Shown here one piece after another: positions 25,965 through 33,984 of a stretch of 56,425 nucleotides of DNA. Each line of letters begins with the position of its first letter. Position 1 is the first letter of the stretch. The translations under genes and the position numbers were made by a program. The notes under the pieces were generated by a model. The model searched no databases. It worked only from the letters and a program-made list of their open reading frames with translations, and had not been told where the DNA came from. This stretch comes from an uncultured Lachnospiraceae bacterium (GTDB taxonomy: Bacteria > Bacillota > Clostridia > Lachnospirales > Lachnospiraceae): NCBI GenBank assembly GCA_910587085.1, contig CAJUMC010000009.1, positions 1 to 56,425 of the forward strand, read 5' to 3'.

Positions 25965-27428
25965 CTACTTTTTCCTCCTTCTCACAATAACGAACACGCC
26001 GACGCCGATAATTGCCAGCGGAAGCACAATCGCTGTGAGAATGGCGATCCGATTTGCCTCTGCCGAGCTCATCACAATCTTATCCTCCTCAATGCTGATG
26101 GAAGGCACGGACACGGAACTTTCCTGCTCCGTAAAGCTGCTGATGGTGTTGAGGAAAATATCCCCGTTGCCGTAGGACTCGCTGCCGACCATATCCTTTG
26201 CCAGAAAATACTTTGCAGAATACACTGCCAGCTTCGTCTCGCCCCCGTTCACGCTCTCCTTCAGCATAAGACCGACGCAGAACGGTCCCTCCGGATCTCC
26301 CTCCTGCTTCACAAGCGTCTCGGAGTTCAGCTCTTTAATATAGGAACTGTCGGAGGTAGTCAGAAGCCTTGTCACGGAAACCGTATCCCGCTTATCCTCG
26401 CGCAGCGTTATGCCGGTCGCCCACTGTGCAACAACATATTTTTTTCCGCGCACGCTGTCCGTGATATCGCTGCTGTACACGGTCGGCAGAATTACATACG
26501 GCATCTGGCTTGCGAAATACTTCGAATCCCCTTCCATCACAACACCCTCGTGCGTGTCCATTCCGTAGTACTGCAGCAGCCCGTTAAAATTTTTCAGCGT
26601 CGGCGTGGCATCGTCCAGCAGGAAAATTCCGTAGCCGCCCTTCTCAAGCCAGCCCCGCACCAGCGCGATCTCCTCCTCGGTATAATCGCTCTGCGGCTGA
26701 TAGAACAGCAGGATATCGCAGTCCTCCGGTATCCCGTCCGCGGAAATCAGCTGAATGTCCTGAACCGTAACATTTCCCTTTTCCAGCAGCTCCGGCATTC
26801 CCCCGGAAAGCGCACTCTCCCCGTGTCCCGTTATGCGGTACATCACCGGCAGCTCCTCGTTTGTCACATACTGGATCGCGGCGTCCAGACGCCCCTCCAG
26901 ATCAATGCCGGTCGTGTAAAACTGATAAGTGCTGTAGCTGAATTCCTGGACAAGAATATCCGCATAATCAACATATTTCGCTCTCCCGTTCGACTCGTTC
27001 ACCACGAGAAAGCTGTGCTTCTGCACGCTGTCATCCACATACTGCGATACAAACTTCGGATGCAGCACAGGATCCTTGTAGGCCAGCGTCACATGGCTGC
27101 TGTAATCATCATATTTCGTGAAAATCTTCTCAAACTGCGGTAGCTCATCCCCGCTCACCTCGAGGCTGTATATTGTAATATCATCTTTCAGCCCCTTCAG
27201 CAGCCCGATTGTTTCCTCGTGCAGGGTATATTTCCCGTCGTCGGTCATATCGAACCGGATTTCCAGCTTGGTCGCCAGCATATTGACGGCCACGACCAGC
27301 GCCACAGCGATTACCGAGAGCACCGTCGCATAAGCCCCCCCGCGGAATTTTCTGGTCGTAAAGGACGCCTTCCAGCCGCCCTTTCCCTTCTTCTTTTCTG
27401 TTTCCTTATTTCTGTCCCTGTTATCCAT
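25965..27428 (-). CDS. GldG-like ABC auxiliary protein
   Basis: The 487-residue protein belongs to the GldG/ABC_transp_aux family. It has membrane helices at both ends (about 33-52 and a C-terminal ILTAIVLPLAIIGVGVFVIV) enclosing a soluble extracytoplasmic domain: LATKLEIRFDMTDDGKYTL, ELPVMYRITGHGE, EDCDILLFYQPQSDYTEEE and GGYGIFLLDDATPTL. In Bacteroidetes GldG works with GldA and GldF in gliding; in Firmicutes homologues the substrate is unknown. GAGG precedes the ATG. It follows the permease by 104 bp. Confidence 0.92.
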   Translation of the reverse strand: MDNRDRNKETEKKKGKGGWKASFTTRKFRGGAYATVLSVIAVALVVAVNMLATKLEIRFDMTDDGKYTLHEETIGLLKGLKDDITIYSLEVSGDELPQFEKIFTKYDDYSSHVTLAYKDPVLHPKFVSQYVDDSVQKHSFLVVNESNGRAKYVDYADILVQEFSYSTYQFYTTGIDLEGRLDAAIQYVTNEELPVMYRITGHGESALSGGMPELLEKGNVTVQDIQLISADGIPEDCDILLFYQPQSDYTEEEIALVRGWLEKGGYGIFLLDDATPTLKNFNGLLQYYGMDTHEGVVMEGDSKYFASQMPYVILPTVYSSDITDSVRGKKYVVAQWATGITLREDKRDTVSVTRLLTTSDSSYIKELNSETLVKQEGDPEGPFCVGLMLKESVNGGETKLAVYSAKYFLAKDMVGSESYGNGDIFLNTISSFTEQESSVSVPSISIEEDKIVMSSAEANRIAILTAIVLPLAIIGVGVFVIVRRRKK

Positions 27429-27532
27429 ATCGAAACCTCGTTTTCATACTTGCAGACATACCGGTACTTCCCTCCCCGGCACAAACCATACGCGAAACCG
27501 TGCATTCCATAAAAGAAAGACCCGCAATTATT

Positions 27533-28396
27533 TCAGGCCCATCTTCTCTTTTTTACTACCTGAATAGTAAGAAATACAAATAAAATGCAGTAACTCAGAT
27601 AATACACGATGGAAGCAACATCGAATTCCCCATAAGCAAAGCTGCTGTAGCGATCCGCAATCGAAAACCAGCTGAACACCTTTACAAGAGCGCCGTCAAA
27701 AAGCTCCGGCCTGGCGCGGTAAACGACAAACAGCACAAGCTCGGCCGCTGCGCCGAACACGGCGCTGACCGTAATATTCCGCATGATAATATAGCTCAGC
27801 CAAGAAAACAGAAGCAGAAGAACTGCAAAAAAGCCCCATGCCGTCCTGCTGTCCTTCGGAAGCAGCTCGGCAATCGACGTGCAGAACACGGAGAGAATAA
27901 CGACAACAAATGTCAGAATTGCAGAAAATGCCTGGCTCTCCGTCATCGCCGAAATAAAAAGCCCGATTGCCATATAGGCCGCGCCCATCAGGAAAAACGC
28001 AAGGATAATCGCATAGGACATCCTGAAATTCACCTTCCCGTACTCTGCGAGAATCGACGGATAAAGGCAGATGATCAGCATGACAATCCCGAACATGGTA
28101 AGCATGGAGAGATATTTTCCGACAATAATCTTTGTGACGGACACCGGACTGGTAAAAAGCAGCTGATCTGTCTTCTGGCGGTTTTCTTCCGCCATAATCC
28201 GCATTGTCAGCATCGGGACAAGCAGTATGAAAAACAGGCTGACGCTGACCAGCGCGTAGCCGAAATTTGCAAAACCGTTTCTCAGGTTCTGAACATAGAA
28301 ATAGAGGCCGATCAGGGCAAGGAAAAAGCCCAGGAACAAATAGCCGACAATCGACGTAAAATAGGTGCGCATTTCTTTTTTATAAACTGCAAGCAT
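27533..28396 (-). CDS. ABC transporter permease (GldF-like)
   Basis: The 287-residue protein has six hydrophobic helices and the type 2 ABC permease features of GldF/NatB relatives: YKKEMRTYFTSIVGYLFLG at the start, LLVPMLTMRIMAEENRQKTDQLL, VSVTKIIVGKYLSML and FVVVILSVFC. It starts 2 bp after the ATPase gene, whose last codons contain its GGGGAGG site, so they are coupled. Together with the ATPase it forms the transporter core. Confidence 0.93.
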   Translation of the reverse strand: MLAVYKKEMRTYFTSIVGYLFLGFFLALIGLYFYVQNLRNGFANFGYALVSVSLFFILLVPMLTMRIMAEENRQKTDQLLFTSPVSVTKIIVGKYLSMLTMFGIVMLIICLYPSILAEYGKVNFRMSYAIILAFFLMGAAYMAIGLFISAMTESQAFSAILTFVVVILSVFCTSIAELLPKDSRTAWGFFAVLLLLFSWLSYIIMRNITVSAVFGAAAELVLFVVYRARPELFDGALVKVFSWFSIADRYSSFAYGEFDVASIVYYLSYCILFVFLTIQVVKKRRWA

Positions 28397-28398
28397 GG

Positions 28399-29583
28399 TT
28401 ATTCCTCCCCGCCTTTCTCCGATTTACCGCCGTCCGCCGGGCGCATCTGCCCCGGCGGTGCCGCCGCTCCGTTTGGTTCCGGCGGCACCGCTTCTTCCGA
28501 ACCGTTCTTTTCTGACCGCACCGTCCGCCCCGGATCATTCTGCCCCGGCCGTGCCGTTTCCTCCGGGACATCCGGCCCCGTCCCTGCGCCGTTTTCCGGA
28601 TTTTCCGGAATATCCTCCCGTTCCGCAGCTTCCGGTACACCGTTGGCATCCGCCTGCCGCGTCATCTCAAGGAAAATATCCTCCAGGCTCAGCCTGTTCA
28701 TATTCATCATATAAATCGGGCATTTTGCGTCCGCAAGCGCATAAAAGATTTTCTCGCGCAGCTCCTCTTCCTCCGCAGCGCCGACGGTAACATGAACAAA
28801 ATTATCCCTGCCGCCCTTCCGGAATCTGACATCCGCCGACTCCGGCAGCATGCGCAGAGCCGCCCGCACCGCCTGCATGCTTCCCTTCACCTCAAGCTCC
28901 AGCTTCGACGCGCCCTTCAGGTGCTTCGGCAGATTTTCCACCTTGTCCGTAACGACCATTTTTCCCTTGTTGATAATCATTACCGTATCGCAGACCGCGC
29001 TGATCTCCGAGAGAATATGCGAGCTGATAATCACGGTATGCCGCTTCGCCAGCCCCTTCATCAGCTCCCGGATCTCGATGATCTGCATCGGATCAAGACC
29101 GACCGTAGGCTCGTCCAGGATAATCACTTCCGGATAGCCCACGATCGCCTGCGCCAGCCCGACTCTCTGCCGGTAGCCCTTTGACAGATGTTTGATCAGC
29201 CGCCCGGACACATCCGCGATCCCCGTCCGCGCCATAATATCCGCAAGCATGGCCGCCCGCCGGTTTCCCGGCACTTTCTTTATATCCATGACAAAGCGCA
29301 GGTATTCCCGCACAGTCATATCCGGATAGACCGGCGGCTGCTCTGGCAGATATCCAATGCTTTTTTTTGTCTCCTCCGGCTCGTCATATATGTCGTGCCC
29401 GTTGATTACAATGCTGCCCTCCGTTGATGATATGTAGCCGGTCAGCATATTCATCGTCGTCGATTTTCCAGCACCGTTCGGCCCCAGAAAGCCGAGAATC
29501 TGGCCCTTCTCCACGGTAAAGCTGAGATGATCCACAGCGATATGATCACCGTATTTCTTTACCAGATTTTTAACCTCAATCAA
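28399..29583 (-). CDS. ABC transporter ATP-binding protein (GldA-like)
   Basis: The 394-residue ATPase powers the GldF/GldG/DUF4340 system. Motifs: GPNGAGKST (about 35), Q-loop GYLPEQPPVYPDMTVREYL, signature LSKGYRQR, Walker B EVIILDEPTVGLDP and switch ISSHILSE. The C-terminus extends into about 85 residues rich in Pro, Glu and Gly (residues 310-394) that look disordered. The start is taken as TTG at 29583, giving IEVKNLVKKYG, because AAGGAGG lies 8 nt upstream; an in-frame ATG at 29610 lies before that site. A -10 box TATACT is found about 30 bp further upstream. Confidence 0.93.
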   Translation of the reverse strand: MIEVKNLVKKYGDHIAVDHLSFTVEKGQILGFLGPNGAGKSTTMNMLTGYISSTEGSIVINGHDIYDEPEETKKSIGYLPEQPPVYPDMTVREYLRFVMDIKKVPGNRRAAMLADIMARTGIADVSGRLIKHLSKGYRQRVGLAQAIVGYPEVIILDEPTVGLDPMQIIEIRELMKGLAKRHTVIISSHILSEISAVCDTVMIINKGKMVVTDKVENLPKHLKGASKLELEVKGSMQAVRAALRMLPESADVRFRKGGRDNFVHVTVGAAEEEELREKIFYALADAKCPIYMMNMNRLSLEDIFLEMTRQADANGVPEAAEREDIPENPENGAGTGPDVPEETARPGQNDPGRTVRSEKNGSEEAVPPEPNGAAAPPGQMRPADGGKSEKGGEE

Positions 29584-29693
29584 AACCCTCTCCTCCTTAA
29601 AATATAACATCGCGCATATCGCTCCGTCCAGTATACCGCATTTCTGTGAAAAATTACAGAGGAATCTGTGAAAAATATGTGAAGCGCACAGAC

Positions 29694-29735
29694 AGAAAAT
29701 AACCGGAGAAGTCTTCCCGACAGACTTCTCCGGTT
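29694..29735 (-). terminator. Intrinsic terminator after dapB
   Basis: A 14-bp perfect stem (29701-29714 with 29722-29735) and 7-nt loop, followed on the minus strand by TTATTTTCTG. It separates the lysine operon from the ABC cluster. Confidence 0.88.
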
Positions 29736-29852
29736 CTGCTTTTCTGTTTCCCGGCCGATTCACGGTTTCCCTCCGGACTATCCATAAGTTTCCCCGCATT
29801 ATTTTTCATGATTTCTGCGCCGGACTTTCCCGTGCAGTTACCCCTGCACCGC

Positions 29853-30608
29853 TCAGTGCACCACTGCGTTCATATCATACATGCCGGCGGACTTTCCCGT
29901 CAGAAACTTCGCCGCCTGAACCGCGCCGGTCGCGAACACATTCCTCGAATACGCGGTATGCCTCAGTTCAATCACCTCGTCCCTGCCGGCAAATATAATT
30001 TCGTGCTCGCCGACAATCGTACCGCCCCGCACTGCGGAAATTCCGATCTCCTTCGTGTCCCTCGTCTCTCTTCGCCCGCTGCGGTCGTACACATAGTGAT
30101 AACCGCCGCCGAGTTCCCGGTTGATATCATCCGCCAGCCGCAGCGCCGTCCCCGAAGGGGCGTCCAGCTTACGGCCGTGATGGCGCTCCACCAGCTCAAT
30201 GTCAAAACCGGCTTCCGCCAGAATGGAAGCAGCCGCCGCAGCCAGCTTCGAGAGCGTATTGATGCCCAGCGACATATTGGCGGAGCGCAGAACGGCAATC
30301 TTCTTCGATGCCTCCTCAATTTCAGCCAGCTGATCGTCCGTGAAGCCGGTGGTGCAGAGCACAAGCGGCAGCTCCCTTTCCGTGCAGACGGTCAGCAGCT
30401 CCGTCAGCCCCTTCGGCGAAGAAAAGTCAATTACCACATCCGCCGCCACGGTACAGTCTGTCAGATGGGAAAACACCGGATACGGGTTTCTGCCCTCATC
30501 CTTCAGATCAATCCCGGCAACGATTTCAGTTCCCTCATCCCCGCTCACGATCTCCGAGATCACCTGACCCATTCTGCCGTTGCAGCCGCGCATTATAATC
30601 CTTGTCAT
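29853..30608 (-). CDS. dapB: 4-hydroxy-tetrahydrodipicolinate reductase
   Basis: DapB reduces the DapA product to tetrahydrodipicolinate with NAD(P)H, in the diaminopimelate/lysine pathway. The 251 residues show the nucleotide-binding start MTRIIMRGCNGRMGQVI, VVIDFSSPKG, LCTTGFTDDQL, the substrate signature VERHHGRKLDAPSGTA (catalytic His and Lys) and VRGGTIVGEHEIIFAG. AAGGAG lies upstream of the ATG. It follows dapA by 102 bp and shares its riboswitch control. Tetrahydrodipicolinate also leads to dipicolinate, needed by the SpoVA genes in this window. Confidence 0.97.
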   Translation of the reverse strand: MTRIIMRGCNGRMGQVISEIVSGDEGTEIVAGIDLKDEGRNPYPVFSHLTDCTVAADVVIDFSSPKGLTELLTVCTERELPLVLCTTGFTDDQLAEIEEASKKIAVLRSANMSLGINTLSKLAAAAASILAEAGFDIELVERHHGRKLDAPSGTALRLADDINRELGGGYHYVYDRSGRRETRDTKEIGISAVRGGTIVGEHEIIFAGRDEVIELRHTAYSRNVFATGAVQAAKFLTGKSAGMYDMNAVVH

Positions 30609-30710
30609 ATTGTTCTTCTCCTTTTTTCTCCTGTCCGCAACATAAAATCTTTTTTCAATATTCTTACCGGTTATTCCAGACAGAACTTTCCTGTCCTTTT
30701 TCGCTTTCTT

Positions 30711-31595
30711 TTACAGCAGACCGACTTTCTCAAGCTCTGCGCGGAGCACTTCGGCATGTGCCTCCTCCATTGGAGTGAGCGGCATGCGCGGCTCTCCGAC
30801 ATCCATTCCCATCATGTTCATAGCCGCCTTGGCCGGGATCGGATTTACTTCGGAGAACAGCGCTTCGATAAGAGGCAGGTATTTTAACTGCAGCTCGAGA
30901 CTTCCCTTTGTGTCGCCCGCCATGTATTTTGCCACAATATCGTGCGTCTGGCGCGGCGCCACATTCGAGAGCACGGAAATCACACCCTTGCCGCCGAGCG
31001 ACAGCACCGGCACAATATGGTCGTCGTTTCCGGAATAAATATCCAGTGCGCCCTCGCATGCGTGGGCCAGCTGCACGATCTGCTTGATATTTCCGGACGC
31101 TTCTTTTATCCCTACAATGTTCTCCACATTCTTTCCCATATATGCAGCAGTTTCCGGAAGAATATTGCATCCGGTTCTGCTCGGCACATTGTACAGAATC
31201 ACCGGAATGTCAATTGCGTTCGCTACCGCAGTAAAATGCCCGATCAGCCCCTTCTGCGTCGCCTTGTTATAGTAAGGCGTCACCAGAAGCACCGCGTCCG
31301 CGCCGTCGTCCCTGGCATGCCGCGACAGATAGATCGCCGTCTCCGTGCAGTTCGAACCGGTTCCCGCCACAACCGGGACACGTCCTTTGACGTGCTGCAC
31401 CGCAAAGCGGATGCACTCGATATGCTCCTCGTGCGTAAGCGTGGAGGACTCCCCCGTCGTACCGCACACAATAATGCTGTCCGTACCGTTCGCGATCTGA
31501 AAATCAAGAATCTCCGCAAATTTGTCAAAATTTACCTCGCCGTTTGCCTTCATCGGGGTAACGATCGCTACGCCCGCGCCTTCAAATACTGCCAT
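30711..31595 (-). CDS. dapA: 4-hydroxy-tetrahydrodipicolinate synthase
   Basis: DapA condenses pyruvate and aspartate semialdehyde, the first committed step to diaminopimelate and lysine. The 294 residues match the family: AIVTPMKANGEVN, CGTTGESSTLTHEEH, GTGSNCTETAI, VTPYYNKATQKGL, the Tyr in YNVPSRTG and the Schiff-base Lys in VGIKEASGN. ATG at 31595 follows GGGGAGG by 6 nt; the frame is open further upstream, through the tandem repeats, but without similarity to DapA. It is controlled by the lysine riboswitch about 380 nt upstream and begins a dapA-dapB operon. Confidence 0.97.
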   Translation of the reverse strand: MAVFEGAGVAIVTPMKANGEVNFDKFAEILDFQIANGTDSIIVCGTTGESSTLTHEEHIECIRFAVQHVKGRVPVVAGTGSNCTETAIYLSRHARDDGADAVLLVTPYYNKATQKGLIGHFTAVANAIDIPVILYNVPSRTGCNILPETAAYMGKNVENIVGIKEASGNIKQIVQLAHACEGALDIYSGNDDHIVPVLSLGGKGVISVLSNVAPRQTHDIVAKYMAGDTKGSLELQLKYLPLIEALFSEVNPIPAKAAMNMMGMDVGEPRMPLTPMEEAHAEVLRAELEKVGLL

Positions 31596-31656
31596 AATAA
31601 CCTCCCCGAAACCTTTTTTGTGCGCCGTCCTGCGGCACCCCTTCCATGAAATAATT

Positions 31657-31876
31657 GCACGCCTGCCGCCGAATGGCGGCTTTTCCTCTGGCGTGCGTGC
31701 CTTCCATCGGGCAGGAGATGCTTTCTCTCCTGGCCGCGCGCCGCACGCCTGCCGCCGAATGGCGGCTTTTCCTCTGGCGTGCGTGCCTTCCATCGGGCAG
31801 GAGATGCTTTCTCTCCTGGCCGCGCGCCGCACGCCTGCCGCCGAATGGCGGCTGATTTCTGCTGGCATGCGTGCGC
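31657..31876 (-). repeat. 86-bp tandem repeats in the dapA leader
   Basis: Two identical 86-bp units (31657-31742 and 31743-31828) and a partial third (31829-31876) that matches for its first 24 bases, then diverges. They lie between the riboswitch terminator and the dapA start. In the transcript each unit contains GCCGCC-ATTC-GGCGGC, flanked by GCACGCC and GGCGTGC, and a second hairpin CAGGAGA/TCTCCTG. Because GGCGTGC can pair with GCACGCC on either side, neighbouring units allow alternative folds. 86 is not a multiple of three, so the array is not a protein repeat, although every unit contains an ATG. Confidence 0.93.
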
Positions 31877-31878
31877 AT

Positions 31879-31906
31879 AAAAAAAAGCCGACATGGATGG
31901 TCGACT
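31879..31906 (-). terminator. Lysine riboswitch terminator
   Basis: On the minus strand GTCGAC and GTCGGC form a short stem with a 7-nt loop, directly followed by eight T. This is the expected expression platform: lysine-bound aptamer favours it. An AGCCG/CGGCT alternative with sequence further upstream could extend or compete with it. Confidence 0.78.
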
Positions 31907-31972
31907 GAAACACTGCCCGGCTGCCCGGATCACAGAAAGACAAGCCGCCGCACCGCGCGGCCGCAATCTCAT

Positions 31973-32142
31973 TCAGTAGCTCTCCACCAAATACTTGATG
32001 ACAGTGGCCGGACTGTTCATCCTGCCCCCAGTATGCGGAACCTCAGGAATCCCGCATCTTCGGCATCTCATCCTTTCTTCTGCATTCCCATATGCCTGAC
32101 ATATCCTGCAGTTTACTCTTAATCGATGCACCTCTACCTGTA
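31973..32142 (-). ncRNA. Lysine riboswitch (L-box) upstream of dapA
   Basis: The minus-strand leader contains the conserved lysine aptamer blocks in order: AGAGGTGC after P1 (about 32137), AAGAGTAAACTG, GGATGAGATGCCGAAG, then GTCATCAAGTATTTGGTGGAG (split at about 32014-31985) and the closing CTACTG. The 5' GGTAG pairs with the 3' CTAC as P1. By family knowledge bound lysine turns off expression, here by the terminator about 70 nt downstream. Transcription begins near 32152. Confidence 0.93.
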
Positions 32143-32158
32143 TGCTCTTTGTGTTATT

Positions 32159-32187
32159 ATCTTATCATCACATGTCTGCCTTGTCAA
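32159..32187 (-). promoter_or_regulatory. Promoter of the lysine riboswitch-dapA-dapB operon
   Basis: TTGACA (32187-32182) and TAAGAT (32164-32159) on the minus strand, 17 bp apart, with start just before the aptamer. It begins about 45 bp after the SSB gene ends. Confidence 0.82.
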
Positions 32188-32230
32188 CAGCTATTTCACG
32201 GTATCCGCTTTTTTCGGAATCCCGTTTCTC

Positions 32231-32869
32231 CTATTCTTCCGGCGCCTCGAGCAGATCGAGCTTGCTGACGCTTACCTCGTACGCCACGCGCTTTTCAAAC
32301 TCCGTTTCGCTCAGCTTTTTCTGATATTCCCTGCTCTGGATTCTTCCCCAGACCTGAAGATGCGCTCCGACCTGGAAGCTGTCTGCAAATCTTGCGTTGC
32401 GTCCCCAGCAGATGCACGGGATATAATCCGATTTGCCGTACGGACGGTTCACCGCCAGCAGAATATCGGCAATCTCTCTTCCGAGCGGCGTCTTGCGGTA
32501 CACCGGCTGCTTGCACACAAAGCCGTCCAGGAATATGTAATTCGGCTTCTGCTCCTCCCCCGTCTTCTCGGTCAGCTTTACCTCCCGTGCAAAAACGGAG
32601 AGAACCAGCCGGTTTTTATTGTCCTCATGACGGTTGTAGGATCGGAACTGGCCGTTGATTTCAACAAACTTTCCCCTGCAGGACTCTTTTACATTGAGAA
32701 GCCGCTCCGACACCATAACGGGAATCGTGTCAAAAGTATCACTCAGACGGTTCACGGATATTTCCATTAAATAAAAACCTTCTCCGAAAACGTCATGACT
32801 GTACACGAAATCGCTCACAACCTCCCCCGCAATTACAACCTGGTTGTTATCAAATACTTTATCTGTCAT
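32231..32869 (-). CDS. Single-stranded DNA-binding protein with two OB folds
   Basis: A 212-residue protein with two SSB-like OB domains in tandem. The second (about 113-205) is canonical: LDGFVCKQPVYRKTPLGREI, LAVNRPYGKSDYIPCICWG, GAHLQVWGRIQSREY. The first (about 8-105) is divergent but shows VVIAGEVVSDFVYSHDVFGE and FVEINGQFRSYN. It lacks the acidic DDDIPF-type tail used by replicative SSB to recruit partners and ends in DLLEAPEE. A role distinct from the main replication SSB is likely. It has its own strong promoter. Confidence 0.88.
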   Translation of the reverse strand: MTDKVFDNNQVVIAGEVVSDFVYSHDVFGEGFYLMEISVNRLSDTFDTIPVMVSERLLNVKESCRGKFVEINGQFRSYNRHEDNKNRLVLSVFAREVKLTEKTGEEQKPNYIFLDGFVCKQPVYRKTPLGREIADILLAVNRPYGKSDYIPCICWGRNARFADSFQVGAHLQVWGRIQSREYQKKLSETEFEKRVAYEVSVSKLDLLEAPEE

Positions 32870-32935
32870 ATTTAACCCCTCTTTCCTTTGGTTCGCTTCG
32901 AATTTCCTCTAAACAAAAGTATTCTCACACCCATT

Positions 32936-32964
32936 ATTATATGTGGAAATATTTGGAATTTCAA
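32936..32964 (-). promoter_or_regulatory. Promoter of the SSB gene
   Basis: TTGAAA (32964-32959) and TATAAT (32941-32936) with 17 bp between, about 60 nt before the ATG. It is divergent from the response regulator promoter some 170 bp away; the AT-rich region between shows no gene. Confidence 0.82.
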
Positions 32965-33137
32965 GCGTTTTTCATTATTTCCTTCCCCCATAAAAGGAAA
33001 TAATAAGACGAGCTTCCCGCATAAATGCCAATTTCCGCCATTATCTTCGTCCATTATACACCATTCGACAAAGAAATAACAAGATATATATCGAATTTGT
33101 TTGCGGCGGCAGCCGGATCGCCGGTTCTTTTCCGGAT

Positions 33138-33166
33138 TTGCAATCGGAATCTCTTTCGTGTATAAT
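33138..33166 (+). promoter_or_regulatory. Promoter of the LytTR response-regulator cassette
   Basis: TTGCAA (33138-33143) and TATAAT (33161-33166), 17-bp spacing, 41 bp before the start codon. Confidence 0.82.
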
Positions 33167-33207
33167 GGACAGACAGTCATAACCGAACACTACAGGAGGG
33201 CAGTTCC

Positions 33208-33942
33208 ATGTTCCGCATTACAGTATGCGAAGACGACCCCGCGCAGCGCAGCTACGAAGAAATGCTGATCCGGCGCTGGGCCGAAGACAGAAAATACAAG
33301 ATTGTGCTCGACACCTGTTCCGCGGCGGAACAGCTTCTGTTTGAATGCGAAGACAGACCGCCCAGCGACCTTTTTATCCTGGATATCCAGATGGGAAAAA
33401 TGAATGGCATGGAACTCGCTGCCAGGCTGCGCGGGCTTGGCTCCGACGCCGCAATCGTCTTTCTCACCGGGATTCCCGACTACGCGATCGAGGGCTACGC
33501 GGTAGGCGCAATCCGCTACCTGCTGAAGCCGATCCGCGAGGAGGATTTCCTCGCACTGCTCGACGCACAGTACGAAAGCCGGACAGAAAGCGCAGAATCC
33601 TGGTTTATTCTGGAGCAGGGCGGCACGGCGCGCAGGGTGAAGCTCGCCGACATTATCAGCGTGGAGGCGCGCGGGCATTATGTGTGCATGAAAACAACCG
33701 CGGGAGAGGAGGAGTGGAAGGACTCCTTCTCCTCCCTGCAGGACAAACTGGAGTCCAGGGGCTTCTTTCTGCTGAAACGGGGCCTTCTCGTCAACCTCGC
33801 GCAGGTAGAACGGATTTCGCGCACAGAATGCGTTCTCGGGAACGGAACCTTCCTGCCGGTAGCGCGCAGCAAATACAGGGAGCTGAACGAAGCGTTTATT
33901 TCTTTTTATCAGACGGCGCTTCCTTCCCCGCGATTTCAATAA
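33208..33942 (+). CDS. LytTR-family response regulator
   Basis: The 244-residue transcription factor has an N-terminal receiver (about 1-120: acidic pocket CEDD, phospho-acceptor Asp about 58 in FILDIQMGKMNG, Thr in FLTGIPDY, Lys in LLKPI) and a C-terminal LytTR DNA-binding domain (about 140-235: ISVEARGHYVCMKTT, FFLLKRGLLVNLAQVERI, LGNGTFLPVARSKYRE). Such regulators are usually paired with GHKL kinases in quorum sensing or bacteriocin control. AGGAGGG lies 7 nt before the ATG. The kinase follows after 42 bp, then two ABC exporter genes that are its probable targets. Confidence 0.95.
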   Translation: MFRITVCEDDPAQRSYEEMLIRRWAEDRKYKIVLDTCSAAEQLLFECEDRPPSDLFILDIQMGKMNGMELAARLRGLGSDAAIVFLTGIPDYAIEGYAVGAIRYLLKPIREEDFLALLDAQYESRTESAESWFILEQGGTARRVKLADIISVEARGHYVCMKTTAGEEEWKDSFSSLQDKLESRGFFLLKRGLLVNLAQVERISRTECVLGNGTFLPVARSKYRELNEAFISFYQTALPSPRFQ

Positions 33943-33984
33943 AAAGGAATTGGACGCCCGGAAAAGGGCGGACTGGTATACAAT

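Noticed and set aside
31657..31876. CRISPR array
   Set aside because: The 86-bp units are contiguous and identical, without spacers or cas genes.
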